The position numbers and the translations under genes were made by a program. A stretch of DNA of 64,000 bases from Burkholderia sp. 9120. Its GTDB lineage: Bacteria > Pseudomonadota > Gammaproteobacteria > Burkholderiales > Burkholderiaceae. Below the pieces are notes generated by a model, which was not told the DNA's origin, did no database searches, and saw nothing but the letters and a program-made list of their open reading frames with translations. Of this stretch, positions 1 through 9,361 are shown piece by piece. The stretch's first letter is position 1. Every line of letters starts with the position of its first letter. The stretch is from assembly GCF_000745015.1 (NCBI RefSeq), contig NZ_JQNA01000001.1, forward strand, positions 930,001-994,000, given 5' to 3'.

Positions 1-43
1 ACGCCGCTAACCCGGCAGTCACTCACGCACCGAACGCCCAAAC

Positions 44-86
44 AAAAGGCGCTGTGCCCCGCAATCGCGGGCACAGCGCCTTTTTT
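44..86. terminator. Bidirectional intrinsic terminator
   Basis: A perfect 16-bp stem (44-59 with 69-84) closes a 9-nt loop and runs into six T on the plus strand. On the minus strand the stem ends in TTTTG. It lies just beyond the galU stop, so it should end galU transcription and any plus-strand transcript entering from the left. Confidence 0.9.
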
Positions 87-152
87 ACGTCAGTCTGATG
101 CTATCGAGAGGCTAAAACGACCTGCGAACAGGCCAATGCGCCTAACTCTCGT

Positions 153-1034
153 TCAGCCTTCCAGCACCGGCGAACGGGTACGCAAATATTCTTCGAAATC
201 AGCGGCCACTTCCGGATGACGCAACGCGAACTCGACCGTCGCCTTCAGATAGCCAAGCTTGCTGCCGCAGTCGAAACGCGTGCCGTGATACTTGTACGCC
301 AGCACCTGTTCGTCGGCGAGCAACGACTGGATCGCGTCCGTCAGTTGCAATTCGCCGCCAGCGCCCGGTTTCAGCGCGCGCAAATGTTCGAAGATACGCG
401 GCTTCAACACGTACCGGCCCACCACGCCGAGATTCGACGGCGCCACGCTCGGTTCCGGCTTCTCGATGATGCCCGACATCTTGATGATCGAGTCTTCCCA
501 CTCCTTGCCGTCGACAATGCCGTACGACTTGGTTTCCTGTGCCGGGATCTCTTCGACGCCAATCACCGAGCTGTGATAGTGGTCGAACACCTCGATCATC
601 TGCGTCATGACCGGCGGCGTGCCGTACAGCAAGTCGTCCGCGAGAATCACGGCGAACGGGTTGTCGCCCACCAGCTTTTCCGCGCACAGCACCGCGTGAC
701 CGAGGCCCAGCGCTTCCGGCTGACGCACGTAGAAGCAGTCCACATGGCTCGGCTTGATGCTGCGCACCAGTTCGAGCAGCTTGTCCTTGCCGCGCGCTTC
801 CAGTTCCGCTTCGATTTCGTACGATTTATCGAAGTGGTCCTCGATGGCCCGCTTGCTGCGCCCCGTGACGAAAATCATTTCGGTGATGCCGGCCGCCATG
901 GCTTCTTCCACCGCATATTGAATCAGCGGCTTGTCGACGATCGGCAGCATTTCCTTCGGGCTCGCCTTCGTGGCGGGGAGAAACCGCGTGCCAAGACCTG
1001 CTACCGGAAATACCGCTTTTGTAACTTTTAGCAT
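153..1034 (-). CDS. galU: UTP--glucose-1-phosphate uridylyltransferase
   Basis: The cytoplasmic enzyme makes UDP-glucose from UTP and glucose 1-phosphate for surface polysaccharides and galactose metabolism. The 293-residue length is normal for bacterial GalU. The nucleotide-binding signature GLGTRFLPATKASPKEMLP begins at residue 13, and further GalU-like blocks include ILADDLLYG and GELQLTDAI. The ATG at 1034 follows a GGGTAA-type ribosome site. The gene lies 84 bp downstream of valS on the same strand, separated by a hairpin, and is followed by a strong terminator. Family membership is clear from motifs and length. Confidence 0.96.
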   Translation of the reverse strand: MLKVTKAVFPVAGLGTRFLPATKASPKEMLPIVDKPLIQYAVEEAMAAGITEMIFVTGRSKRAIEDHFDKSYEIEAELEARGKDKLLELVRSIKPSHVDCFYVRQPEALGLGHAVLCAEKLVGDNPFAVILADDLLYGTPPVMTQMIEVFDHYHSSVIGVEEIPAQETKSYGIVDGKEWEDSIIKMSGIIEKPEPSVAPSNLGVVGRYVLKPRIFEHLRALKPGAGGELQLTDAIQSLLADEQVLAYKYHGTRFDCGSKLGYLKATVEFALRHPEVAADFEEYLRTRSPVLEG

Positions 1035-1072
1035 GTGATTACCCTGAGTCCTCTGGTTTAGCTATCAGTCCT

Positions 1073-1107
1073 TGTCCGCCCGATCACCCTCTGATCACAG
1101 GCGGACA
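1073..1107 (-). terminator. Nested hairpin between valS and galU
   Basis: An outer 8-bp stem (TGTCCGCC at 1073-1080 with GGCGGACA at 1100-1107) encloses a second 5-bp stem, GATCA with TGATC (1082-1086 and 1092-1096). No U-run follows. It may end or weaken valS transcription before galU, or stabilise the valS mRNA end. Confidence 0.5.
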
Positions 1108-1118
1108 CGGAGCCCCGA

Positions 1119-4016
1119 TCAGGCGGGCAACCGCGCCAACTGGGCTTGCAGCTTGCCCACCGTGGCTTCGAATTCAGCCCGCCTTTTCTGCTCCTGCTCA
1201 ACGACTGCCGGCGGCGCCTTCGCAACAAAACTTTCGTTCTGCAATTTGCCGTTGCACTTGATGATTTCCGTGCTCAACCGCGCAATCTCTTTCGACAAAC
1301 GCTCGCGCTCCACGGCGACATCGATTTCGACCTTCAGGACGAGCTTGTCATTCCCTACGATAGCAATTGGCGCGCCATCTGCCTGGGCGTCCAGCGTTGC
1401 TTCGTCCGCGATGATCTGCACTTCCGACAAACGGGCCAGCGCCTTCGCGTACGGAGCAAAGGTACGCAGGCGCTCCGCGTTGCCGGCCGCGAGCAACGGC
1501 ACCTTGACCGCCGGCGACAGATTCATTTCACCGCGCAGATTCCGGCACGCGTCGATCACCGCTTTCAGATCGGCTGCCCATTGTTCCGCGTCTTCGTCGA
1601 TCTTCGAAGGCTCGGCAACAGGGTAAGGTTGCACCATGATGGACGCTTCGCCCTCGGCCTTGCCCGCGGGATAACGTCCGGCCAACGGCGCCACTTTCTG
1701 CCACAACGCTTCGGTAATGAAAGGAATCACCGGATGCGCGAGGCGCAGCACCGTCTCGAGCACGCGCAACAGCGTGCGGCGCGTGGCGCGCTGCTGGTTC
1801 GGCTGACCCGTCTGGATCTGAACCTTGGCGAGTTCGAGATACCAGTCACAGTATTCGTCCCATACGAACTTGTATAGGGCGTTGGCCACATTGTCAAAAC
1901 GATAGTCGGCGAAACCCTTGGCGATTTCCGCTTCCACGCGCTGCAGGCGCGAGACGATCCAGTAGTCGGCCTGCGAGAAGTGCAGATGGCCGTCCGGGCC
2001 GCATTCGCCGCACTGTGCCGGCTGCTCGAAGCCGCAATCGTGGCCTTCGCAGTTCATCAGCACGAAACGGGTGGCATTCCACAGCTTGTTACAGAAGTTG
2101 CGATAGCCTTCGCAGCGCGCGAGATCAAAGTTGACGTTGCGGCCGAGCGTGGCCATGGAGGCCATCGTGAAGCGCAGCGCGTCGGTGCCGAACGCCGGGA
2201 TGCCGTCCGGGAATTCCTTGCGGGTTTTCTTTTCGATCGATGCGGCCTGCTTCGGATTCATCAGGCCGGTGGTGCGCTTGGCGACCAGCGTGTCGAGGTC
2301 GATACCGTCGACGATATCGATCGGGTCGAGCGTATTGCCCTTGCTCTTCGACATCTTCTGGCCTTCGGCGTCGCGCACCAGACCGTGCACGTAGACCGTG
2401 TCGAACGGCACCTTGCCGGTGAAGTGCGTGGTCATCATGACCATGCGCGCGACCCAGAAAAAGATGATGTCGAAGCCGGTCACCAACACCGACGACGGCA
2501 TGAAATGCTTCAGTTCCGGCGTTTCGTTCGGCCAGCCGAGCGACGAGAACGGCACCAGCGCCGACGAGAACCATGTGTCGAGCACGTCTTCGTCGCGCTT
2601 CAGTGCACCCGTGTAGCCGGCTGCGGTGGCCTTGGCGCGTGCGTCTTCTTCGTTTTTCGCGACGAAGATCTCGCCGTTTTCGCCGTACCAGGCCGGAATC
2701 TGATGGCCCCACCAGAGTTGACGCGAGATGCACCAGTCCTGGATGTTTTCGAGCCACTGGTAGTACGTGGAGCTCCAGTTTTCCGGCACGAATTTGATCT
2801 CGCCGCTGCGGACCACGTCCAGCGCGGTTTCGGCGATCGATTTACCCGGATTGAAGGTGCCTTCCGGCGCCGGCTTGCTCATGGCGACGAACCATTGGTC
2901 CGTCAGCATCGGCTCGATGATCACGTTCGTGCGGTCGCCGCGCGGCACCATCAGCTTGTGCGGCTTGACCGATTCGAGCACGCCGAGCGCTTCGAGATCC
3001 GCCACGACCTGCTTGCGGGCGTCGAAACGGTCGAGGCCGCGGTATTTTTCCGGCGCGTTCCCGTTGATCTTCGCGTCGAGCGTGAAGATTTCGATCATGG
3101 GCAGGTTGTGGCGCTGGCCGACCGCGTAGTCGTTCAGGTCGTGCGCGGGCGTGACCTTGACGACGCCGGTGCCGAATTCGCGGTCGACGTAATCGTCGGC
3201 GATGATCGGCACTTCGCGGCCCGATAGCGGCAGCGTGACAGTCTTGCCGATCAGGTGCGCGTAGCGCTCGTCTTCCGGGTGGACCATCGCGGCGGTGTCG
3301 CCGAGCATGGTTTCCGGGCGGGTGGTCGCGACCGTCAGATGGCCGGAGCCGTCGGTGAGCGGGTACTGGATATGCCAGAGGAAGCCGTTTTCTTCTTCGC
3401 TGACCACTTCGAGATCGGACACGGCCGTCATCAGCACCGGGTCCCAGTTGACGAGGCGTTTGCCGCGATAGATCAGGCCTTGTTCATACAGGCGGACGAA
3501 CACGTCGCGCACGGCGGTCGACATTTTGTCGTCCATCGTGAAGTATTCGCGCGACCAGTCGATCGAGGCGCCGAGGCGGCGGACCTGATTCGTGATGGTC
3601 GAGCCGGACTGCTCTTTCCAGTCCCAGACGCGTTCGACGAATTTTTCGCGGCCGAGGTCATGGCGCGACACGCCTTGCGCGTCGAGTTGACGTTCGACGA
3701 CGATTTGCGTGGCGATGCCCGCGTGGTCGGTGCCCGGCACCCACAGGGTGTTTTCGCCGAGCATGCGGTGATAGCGGGTGAGGCCGTCCATGATCGTCTG
3801 GTTGAAGGCGTGACCCATATGCAGGGTGCCTGTGACGTTCGGCGGCGGCAGCTGGATCGAGAAGTCTTTCTTGTTCCCGTCGAATGAAGGTGCGGCGTAA
3901 GCGCGTTTTTCCCATTCCGGGCCCCAGTGGGCTTCGATGGTGTGGGGTTCGAAGCTCTTGGAGAGGGTGTCGGTGGCGGTGGTGTCGCTCGGGGTCTCGC
4001 TCGGGGTCTCGCTCAT
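1119..4016 (-). CDS. valS: Valine--tRNA ligase
   Basis: Class I aminoacyl-tRNA synthetase that charges tRNA-Val in the cytoplasm. The HIGH-type signature HMGH is at residues 66-69, and the KMSKS loop (QKMSKSKGN) lies in the middle. The protein ends in the usual ValRS C-terminal coiled-coil arm, rich in Glu, Arg and Lys ([18 protein letters not shown]). The 965-residue length fits proteobacterial ValRS. The frame stays open upstream to 4190, but the methionine at 4016 was chosen because it has a GAAAG ribosome site and begins the normal N-terminus; the extra 58 codons fall partly in the repeat element. GalU follows downstream. Confidence 0.97.
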   Translation of the reverse strand: MSETPSETPSDTTATDTLSKSFEPHTIEAHWGPEWEKRAYAAPSFDGNKKDFSIQLPPPNVTGTLHMGHAFNQTIMDGLTRYHRMLGENTLWVPGTDHAGIATQIVVERQLDAQGVSRHDLGREKFVERVWDWKEQSGSTITNQVRRLGASIDWSREYFTMDDKMSTAVRDVFVRLYEQGLIYRGKRLVNWDPVLMTAVSDLEVVSEEENGFLWHIQYPLTDGSGHLTVATTRPETMLGDTAAMVHPEDERYAHLIGKTVTLPLSGREVPIIADDYVDREFGTGVVKVTPAHDLNDYAVGQRHNLPMIEIFTLDAKINGNAPEKYRGLDRFDARKQVVADLEALGVLESVKPHKLMVPRGDRTNVIIEPMLTDQWFVAMSKPAPEGTFNPGKSIAETALDVVRSGEIKFVPENWSSTYYQWLENIQDWCISRQLWWGHQIPAWYGENGEIFVAKNEEDARAKATAAGYTGALKRDEDVLDTWFSSALVPFSSLGWPNETPELKHFMPSSVLVTGFDIIFFWVARMVMMTTHFTGKVPFDTVYVHGLVRDAEGQKMSKSKGNTLDPIDIVDGIDLDTLVAKRTTGLMNPKQAASIEKKTRKEFPDGIPAFGTDALRFTMASMATLGRNVNFDLARCEGYRNFCNKLWNATRFVLMNCEGHDCGFEQPAQCGECGPDGHLHFSQADYWIVSRLQRVEAEIAKGFADYRFDNVANALYKFVWDEYCDWYLELAKVQIQTGQPNQQRATRRTLLRVLETVLRLAHPVIPFITEALWQKVAPLAGRYPAGKAEGEASIMVQPYPVAEPSKIDEDAEQWAADLKAVIDACRNLRGEMNLSPAVKVPLLAAGNAERLRTFAPYAKALARLSEVQIIADEATLDAQADGAPIAIVGNDKLVLKVEIDVAVERERLSKEIARLSTEIIKCNGKLQNESFVAKAPPAVVEQEQKRRAEFEATVGKLQAQLARLPA

Positions 4017-4124
4017 GGGGCTTTCTGCTGGTGGATGCGTGGAATCTTTGATTATAAGCGGGGGTTGGGGTTGAGCGATTTTTGAGGTTGGTTTTTGGCC
4101 TGCTCGGCGCTTGAGTTGTGCTCT

Positions 4125-4785
4125 CTGCTGCGTTGGCCTTTCCTTGTTGTCGCGGTGGTCTATTAGCGATCCCCCTGTGCGGGGGGGCACCTACTTTTCT
4201 TTGCCTGCCGCAAAGAAAAGTAGGCAAAAGAAAGCGGCTCACACCGCTAACTCTTAAGCGGGTCCCATGGTCCGCGACGGGTAGTGGCTCATCTGGAATC
4301 CGTGCCCCCGCACACTCCGCGCTGATGACAAGGCAGTCATTCTTCCGGCGGCGCTGCGCGCGCCGTAGCGGTCGTTCACCAAAACATCGGGACTGGGCGC
4401 GCCGGTGGCGGGTGTTCGCCGGAACATGAGGGGCTTTCTCAACAACGCCGAAATCAGCAACACATTTTGGCGCATCGCCGAGGCGAAGCCGACGGCTCCC
4501 GCCGCGCGCAGAAAAGCCACTGGTTCGAGGTGAACCGTTCCGGCGAGCGCGTAGCGCGAGGCGGGATGAACGATGGCCTTGTCACGAACGCGGAATGCGC
4601 GAGAGCACAGATTCCAGATGCACCACTACCGGTGGTGGACCACGAAACCCGCTTAAGAATTGGCGGTTTGAGCCGCTTTCTTTTGCCTACTTTGCTTTGC
4701 GGCAAGCAAAGAAAAGTAGGTGCCGCCCCGCACAGGGGCAACGCTAATAGACCACCGTGAACTCAAGGAAAGGCCAAAGCAGCAG
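4125..4785. repeat. 661-bp long inverted-repeat intergenic element
   Basis: The two flanks are near-perfect reverse complements for about 250 bp each (about 4125-4381 and 4530-4785). The outer parts share GGTCTATTAGCG and CACCTACTTTTCTTTGC, and an inner part shares CTTAAGCGGGT. The left arm itself contains a small hairpin, CTACTTTTCTTTGC with GCAAAGAAAAGTAG. Short overlapping reading frames on both strands look like by-products of the palindrome. It fills the gap between valS and the inositol dehydrogenase gene. Comparable sequences are, from memory, scattered through Paraburkholderia genomes; no transposase is present. Confidence 0.8.
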
Positions 4786-4820
4786 GCCAACAACGCAAAG
4801 CGCCGCGGCCCAACCACAAC

Positions 4821-5849
4821 CTACAAAACCACAGCCTGCCCGCTCAGAAGCGACTCCCTCAACGCACTCCCAATCCGCGTAGCCTCAACCGCATCAGCGA
4901 GCGTAGCGCCGCAGGCACTTCCACCCCGCACAGCGGCAACAAACTCCTTAGCCTCAACCAGAAACGCCTCTTCAAACCGATCAAAAAACGTCGGCGTGCA
5001 CTCATTCCGGATCCCGGATCGATCATAAATCTCAACCCGATTCACCGACGGATTCCGCCCGATCGCCAGCGCCCCGGCCGTGCCGATCACTTCGCTATGA
5101 CTATCGTTCCCATGCGCCTGCGTCCGCGACGCATAAAACACGGCAAGCTTGCCACCCTCAAACTCACAAATCGCGACGCCATTGTCAACGTCGCCAAACT
5201 CCCGCAACCCCTCATGCAACGCCACCGCCCCAGCGGCAAACACCCGCGTGGCCCGCGGCTTCCCCAACAGCCACCGCGCGACATCGATATCGTGCACCGT
5301 GCAATCCAGAAAAATCCCGCCCGACGTCGCCGCGAAGCGCACAAAAAAACCATCGGTATCGTTCTGATCCGTCGTCTGCGAGCGCACCAGAAACGGCCGC
5401 CCAATCGCGCCCGCTTCGATCTTGTCGAACGCATCCCGATAGCTCGGATCGAAGCGCCGCATAAACCCAATCGTCGCCTGCAAATGCGGATACTTCGCCG
5501 CCTCGGCCAGCACCCGCTCGCATTCCGCCAGATCCAGCGACAACGGCTTCTCGCAAAACACATGCTTGCCGGCCTGCAACGCATCGATAATCTGTTGCGC
5601 GTGCAACGACGACGGCGTCACCAGCCACACCGCATCCACCTCACGATCCGCCAGCAACTCGGCGTAATCGTTATAAAGCCGCGGCTCGGGCAGCGCCTCA
5701 CGCGCCCACGCGCGCTCCTCCTCCACCGGACTGCAGGCCGCCACCAGCGCGGCGCCCGGCACCCGGTACGCAAGATTCTCCGCATGGCGCTTGCCCAGCC
5801 GCCCCAACCCCACCACGCCCAGCCGCAGCCGCCCCGTGTCCGCGCTCAT
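4821..5849 (-). CDS. Gfo/Idh/MocA oxidoreductase, probable inositol 2-dehydrogenase
   Basis: NAD-dependent oxidoreductase of 342 residues. The N-terminal Rossmann motif GLGRLG is at residues 14-19 and the EKP motif at 100-102. GGIFLDCTVHDID (178-189) holds D182 and H186, which with the EKP lysine match the Lys-Asp-His set of IolG enzymes. It probably oxidises myo-inositol, another inositol isomer or an inosose. Start at 5849 is favoured over an upstream in-frame ATG because it overlaps the preceding stop as TGATG, a classic translational coupling. It is the last gene of the rpiR-iolG-iolG leftward operon. Which of the two paralogues uses myo-inositol cannot be told from sequence. Confidence 0.88.
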   Translation of the reverse strand: MSADTGRLRLGVVGLGRLGKRHAENLAYRVPGAALVAACSPVEEERAWAREALPEPRLYNDYAELLADREVDAVWLVTPSSLHAQQIIDALQAGKHVFCEKPLSLDLAECERVLAEAAKYPHLQATIGFMRRFDPSYRDAFDKIEAGAIGRPFLVRSQTTDQNDTDGFFVRFAATSGGIFLDCTVHDIDVARWLLGKPRATRVFAAGAVALHEGLREFGDVDNGVAICEFEGGKLAVFYASRTQAHGNDSHSEVIGTAGALAIGRNPSVNRVEIYDRSGIRNECTPTFFDRFEEAFLVEAKEFVAAVRGGSACGATLADAVEATRIGSALRESLLSGQAVVL

Positions 5850-6865
5850 CACAACGCCTCGCCGAGTTTGACCGCACGGCCCTCGCGCCACGAACGCGTG
5901 GCGGCATCGGCGAGTTCAAGCGCTTTCAACCCATCGGCGACGGTCGTGCGCACCGGCTTGCCGCGCGTCACCGCATCGAAGAAATGCGCGATTTCAAGCG
6001 CATACGCTGCACGATAACGTTCGAGGAAAAACGCTTCGGGCACATCGCTCGACACTTCGGTTTTCGAGTACGCCGTGACTTCCGTCGGCCGCACATTGCC
6101 CGCCTGCAGCATGCCGGTGCTGCCGAGCACTTCGAAACGCTGGTCGTAACCATACGCGGCACGCCGCGCGGTGTTGATCTGGCACAAGCGGCCGCGCTTC
6201 GTGCGGATCGTCACCGCCGTCGAATCGATATCGCCCGCCTCGGCAATCGCCGGGTCGGTCAGGCAACTGCCGGTGGCGTGCAGCGTGTCGGCTTCGTCGT
6301 CGAGAATCCAGCGGAAGATGTCGAAGTCATGAATCAGCATGTCCTTGAAAATGCCGCCCGAATGCCGGATGTAATCGACCGGCGGCGCACCGGGATCACG
6401 GCTCGTCACCACCAGCATCTCCGGTGTGCCGATTTCGCCCGCGTCGATACGCGCCTTCAATGCGGAAAACGTCGGATCGAAGCGGCGCTGAAAACCGATC
6501 ATGCACACCACGCCCGCGCGCGCCACCGCGTCGGCGCAAGCCCGCGCGCGCTCCAGCGTGAGATCGACCGGCTTCTCGCAAAACACGTGCTTCTTCTGCG
6601 CGGCGGATTTCAGAATCAGGTCCGCATGCGTGTCCGTGCTCGAACAGATCACCGTCGCGCCGATCGACGCATCGCCCATCGCACCGTCGATATCCGCCAC
6701 CTGCGCGCCATGCTCGGCGGCGAGCGCCGCGGCAGCCTCGCGATTCACATCGACCACATACTTGAGCCGCACGCCCGGTTGCCGCGCGAGATTGGCCGCA
6801 TGAATCTTGCCGATGCGTCCCGCGCCGAATACCGCTACATCGATCGTCTTTGCCACATCAGTCAT
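5849..6865 (-). CDS. iolG: Inositol 2-dehydrogenase
   Basis: Oxidises myo-inositol to 2-keto-myo-inositol (scyllo-inosose) with NAD. The 338-residue protein has a Rossmann GAGRIG at 14-19, EKP at 97-99, and GGIFKDMLIHDFD with D175 and H179. This spacing closely resembles the catalytic Lys-Asp-His set of characterised IolG. The start at 6865 has a strong TGGAGG ribosome site 5 nt upstream; an in-frame ATG 30 bp further upstream lacks such a site. The start lies inside the 3' end of the rpiR gene (8-bp overlap) and the stop overlaps the next dehydrogenase, so the three are translationally coupled. Confidence 0.92.
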   Translation of the reverse strand: MTDVAKTIDVAVFGAGRIGKIHAANLARQPGVRLKYVVDVNREAAAALAAEHGAQVADIDGAMGDASIGATVICSSTDTHADLILKSAAQKKHVFCEKPVDLTLERARACADAVARAGVVCMIGFQRRFDPTFSALKARIDAGEIGTPEMLVVTSRDPGAPPVDYIRHSGGIFKDMLIHDFDIFRWILDDEADTLHATGSCLTDPAIAEAGDIDSTAVTIRTKRGRLCQINTARRAAYGYDQRFEVLGSTGMLQAGNVRPTEVTAYSKTEVSSDVPEAFFLERYRAAYALEIAHFFDAVTRGKPVRTTVADGLKALELADAATRSWREGRAVKLGEAL

Positions 6866-7739
6866 CGTATCCTCCAGTGTCTTTGGATTCTTCAACGTTC
6901 AATTCGAGCTTGTACGCGAGCGCGATAAACAACGCCTGGCACAAACAGATCGTGCTGGTCAGCGAGCGGAACGCGAACGCACTGCCCTCTTTCACATACA
7001 GTTGGGTGGTCGCGTAGCGGGACAGCGGCGACAGTTGGCTGTCCGTAATCACCAGCGTTTTCGCCTGATGGTGATGCGCGACGCGCAAGCAATACTGCGT
7101 TTCCTTGCCGTACGGCGCGAAGCTGATCGCGATCACCACGTCGCCCTTCTTCACGCTGCGAATCTGTTCGCGGTACATGCCGCCGAAACCGGACACCAGA
7201 TGCACGCGCTTGGGCGTGTGCTGCAACGCGTAGACGATGTAGCTCGCCACCGGAAACGAACGCCGCACGCCGATCACGTAAATGTTGTCGGCCTGCTGCA
7301 GCATCTTCACGGCGGCGTCGAACTGCGCGTCGTCGAGGCCGGCTTCGAGTTCTTCCAGCCCGCCACGCGACGCCGCGATAAATTCCCGCGCCACCGAACC
7401 GCCCGACAACGCACCCGGCTTTTCGTCGATCAGCTTGCGAATGCGCTGCTGATAACTCGGCGACGAACTGCCCTGCCCCGTGTAAGCCTGACGAAACACC
7501 GCCTGCAAATCCGAGAAGCCGGAAAACCCGAAGCGCTGCGCAAACCGCACCACCGCCGACGGATGCACGCCGCAACTCGCGGCGATGTCGCTAGTGCGAT
7601 CCACCATCACGCTCGCGCGATGCTGTTCGATATACGTCGCGACGTTCTTCAACTGACGCGGCAGCGCCTCGTAGTTTTCCGCGATGCGCTGCATCAATTC
7701 TTCGACGCTCGGCAATTCTTCGATGCTCTCTTCCGCCAT
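6858..7739 (-). CDS. MurR/RpiR family regulator of inositol genes (IolR-like)
   Basis: DNA-binding repressor of 293 residues. An N-terminal RpiR-type helix-turn-helix (about residues 35-80, including IAASCGVHPSAVVRFAQRFG) is followed by a sugar-isomerase (SIS) domain (about 125-260, with VIGVRRSFPVASYIVYAL). The SIS domain would sense an inositol catabolite such as a phosphorylated intermediate. It heads the leftward operon with two inositol dehydrogenases and faces the inositol transporter and iolCDEB operon, so it most likely controls both directions from the region 7740-8016. The local-regulator role is inferred from position. Confidence 0.9.
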   Translation of the reverse strand: MAEESIEELPSVEELMQRIAENYEALPRQLKNVATYIEQHRASVMVDRTSDIAASCGVHPSAVVRFAQRFGFSGFSDLQAVFRQAYTGQGSSSPSYQQRIRKLIDEKPGALSGGSVAREFIAASRGGLEELEAGLDDAQFDAAVKMLQQADNIYVIGVRRSFPVASYIVYALQHTPKRVHLVSGFGGMYREQIRSVKKGDVVIAISFAPYGKETQYCLRVAHHHQAKTLVITDSQLSPLSRYATTQLYVKEGSAFAFRSLTSTICLCQALFIALAYKLELNVEESKDTGGYDD

Positions 7740-7839
7740 GGCTCTCTCTCGGGTGCTTTATTGCAGTGCGGTATCGGCCTGTAAAGCCCGCCACACGGCG
7801 TCCTGACGCTGCCGATTATAGGCAGCCACCCCATCAAAT

Positions 7840-7879
7840 GGAACGTATTTTCTATTTTTATTTGTCATGAAATTTTCAT
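7840..7879. promoter_or_regulatory. Candidate IolR operators in divergent iol promoter region
   Basis: Two symmetric elements lie in the 277-bp gap between rpiR and the transporter operon. GGAACGTATTTTCT (7840-7853) is one base from the GGAA-N6-TTCC operator reported for rhizobial RpiR-type IolR. ATGAAATTTTCAT (7867-7879) is a perfect 13-bp palindrome around a central T. The stretch 7835-7880 is notably AT-rich for this genome, as expected for promoters. Binding is inferred. Confidence 0.55.
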
Positions 7880-8016
7880 TGCAACGCTCAGGAAGATGGC
7901 CTAATCTTGGTCGTGAGCGATGGCGCCGAGCTGAACCCGCACGGCCAGGTTTGCGAACGGAAAGCCGCCCGCCAGACGCTCCCTTCAATAACGACAGACC
8001 GAGAAAGGTGGAGACA

Positions 8017-9063
8017 ATGAGACTTTGCAAGGGCAAGGGTGCGCTCAGGATTCTGGTGACGGCATTGACGTTGGCGACGGGATTCGGCGCGGCCTCGGCC
8101 GCCCGCGCGGCTGACGCCCATTTCGTGCTGATCAGCCACGCGCCGGATTCGGATTCGTGGTGGAACACCATCAAGAACGCGATCAAACAGGCCGACGAGG
8201 ACTTCAACGTCGAGACCGATTACCGCAATCCGCCGAACGGCGACATCGCCGACATGGCGCGGCTGGTCGAACAGGCCGCGGCGCGCAACTACGACGGCGT
8301 GATCGTCTCGATCGCCGACTTCGACGTGCTGAAGAGTTCGATCGCCAAGGTCACGCAGAAACACATTCCGCTCGTCACGATCAACTCCGGCACTGAAGAG
8401 CAAAGCGCGCAGCTCGGCGCGATCATGCACGTGGGCCAACCTGAATACGCGGCCGGCAAAGCGGCGGGCCAGAAAGCGAAAGCCGCGGGCATCAAGTCGT
8501 TCCTGTGCGTGAACCACTACGCGACGAATCCGGCTTCGTTCGAACGTTGCCGTGGTTTTGCCGACGCACTCGGCGTCGACTTCAAAACCTCCACGCTCGA
8601 CGCGGGTCAGGACCCGACCGGCGTGCAGTCCAAGGTGAGCGCGTATCTGCGTAATCATCCGGACACGCAAGCGGTGCTCGCGCTCGGTCCGCTGTCGGCC
8701 GATCCGACCATCAAGGCGTTGCAACAGATGGGCCTCGCGGGCAAGCTCTGGTTCGCTACGTTCGACTTCGACAGCGACATCGCGAAGGCGATCCAGGACG
8801 GCACGATCCAGTTCGCGATCGATCAGCAACCGTACTTGCAGGGCTATATCCCGGTCGCCGTGCTGGCGATCGTGAAGAAGGACCACACCACCGACCCGGC
8901 GAAGATCCGCCAGATCCTGCAGGCCAATCCGAAGTTCAAGGAACGGCTCGCCACTTACGGGCTCGCGCCTTCGTATGGGCCGCGCAATATCGGCTCTGGG
9001 CCGGGCTTCATCACCAAGGCTAACGTCGACAAGGTGCTGAAGTACGCGGGGCAGTACCGCTAA
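8017..9063 (+). CDS. Sugar/inositol ABC transporter, periplasmic binding protein
   Basis: Ribose-type (Peripla_BP_4) solute-binding protein of 348 residues that captures the sugar or cyclitol in the periplasm. A signal peptide covers about residues 1-31 with cleavage near ARA-ADA. The mature part begins with FVLISHAPDSDSWWNTIKNA, a typical ribose-binding-family opening. The start at 8017 follows AAGGTGGAG; the frame is open upstream but that part has no leader character. It is the first gene of the rightward importer-iolCDEB operon, so inositol is the probable ligand. A 298-bp gap (9064-9361) with no clear signal separates it from the permease. Confidence 0.9.
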   Translation: MRLCKGKGALRILVTALTLATGFGAASAARAADAHFVLISHAPDSDSWWNTIKNAIKQADEDFNVETDYRNPPNGDIADMARLVEQAAARNYDGVIVSIADFDVLKSSIAKVTQKHIPLVTINSGTEEQSAQLGAIMHVGQPEYAAGKAAGQKAKAAGIKSFLCVNHYATNPASFERCRGFADALGVDFKTSTLDAGQDPTGVQSKVSAYLRNHPDTQAVLALGPLSADPTIKALQQMGLAGKLWFATFDFDSDIAKAIQDGTIQFAIDQQPYLQGYIPVAVLAIVKKDHTTDPAKIRQILQANPKFKERLATYGLAPSYGPRNIGSGPGFITKANVDKVLKYAGQYR

Positions 9064-9361
9064 GCCGGTAATCCGCTAAGCCGCTTGGCCACGCATAGCC
9101 TGAACCCGCCGCGGGCATCGCGATCACGACGATCGCCTCGCTCGCGGCCAACAACAATCAAGCGGGGAACGGGCGGATCGATTCGGCCCGGCCGGCACTC
9201 GCCCGCCCGTTGTATTTGACGTGCAGCCTCGTCGCGCTGCACCGGCATGCCGCACAGACCGACGCGACAGGCCGCCACTATTCGCCGCATTTACTTTGCT
9301 TCAAACGCCGCACGGGTTGCCGACGACCAGTCGCCCGCCGGCGTATCAAGGAGAGCTTCAA

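Noticed and set aside
1980..3227. 415-codon plus-strand frame opposite valS
   Set aside because: It is a shadow of the valS codon bias, with Arg/His/Ala-rich composition, no domain and no ribosome site.
4254..4760. Several 90-100-codon frames inside the inverted-repeat element
   Set aside because: They occur on both strands as mirror images, as expected from a palindrome, with no supporting ribosome sites.
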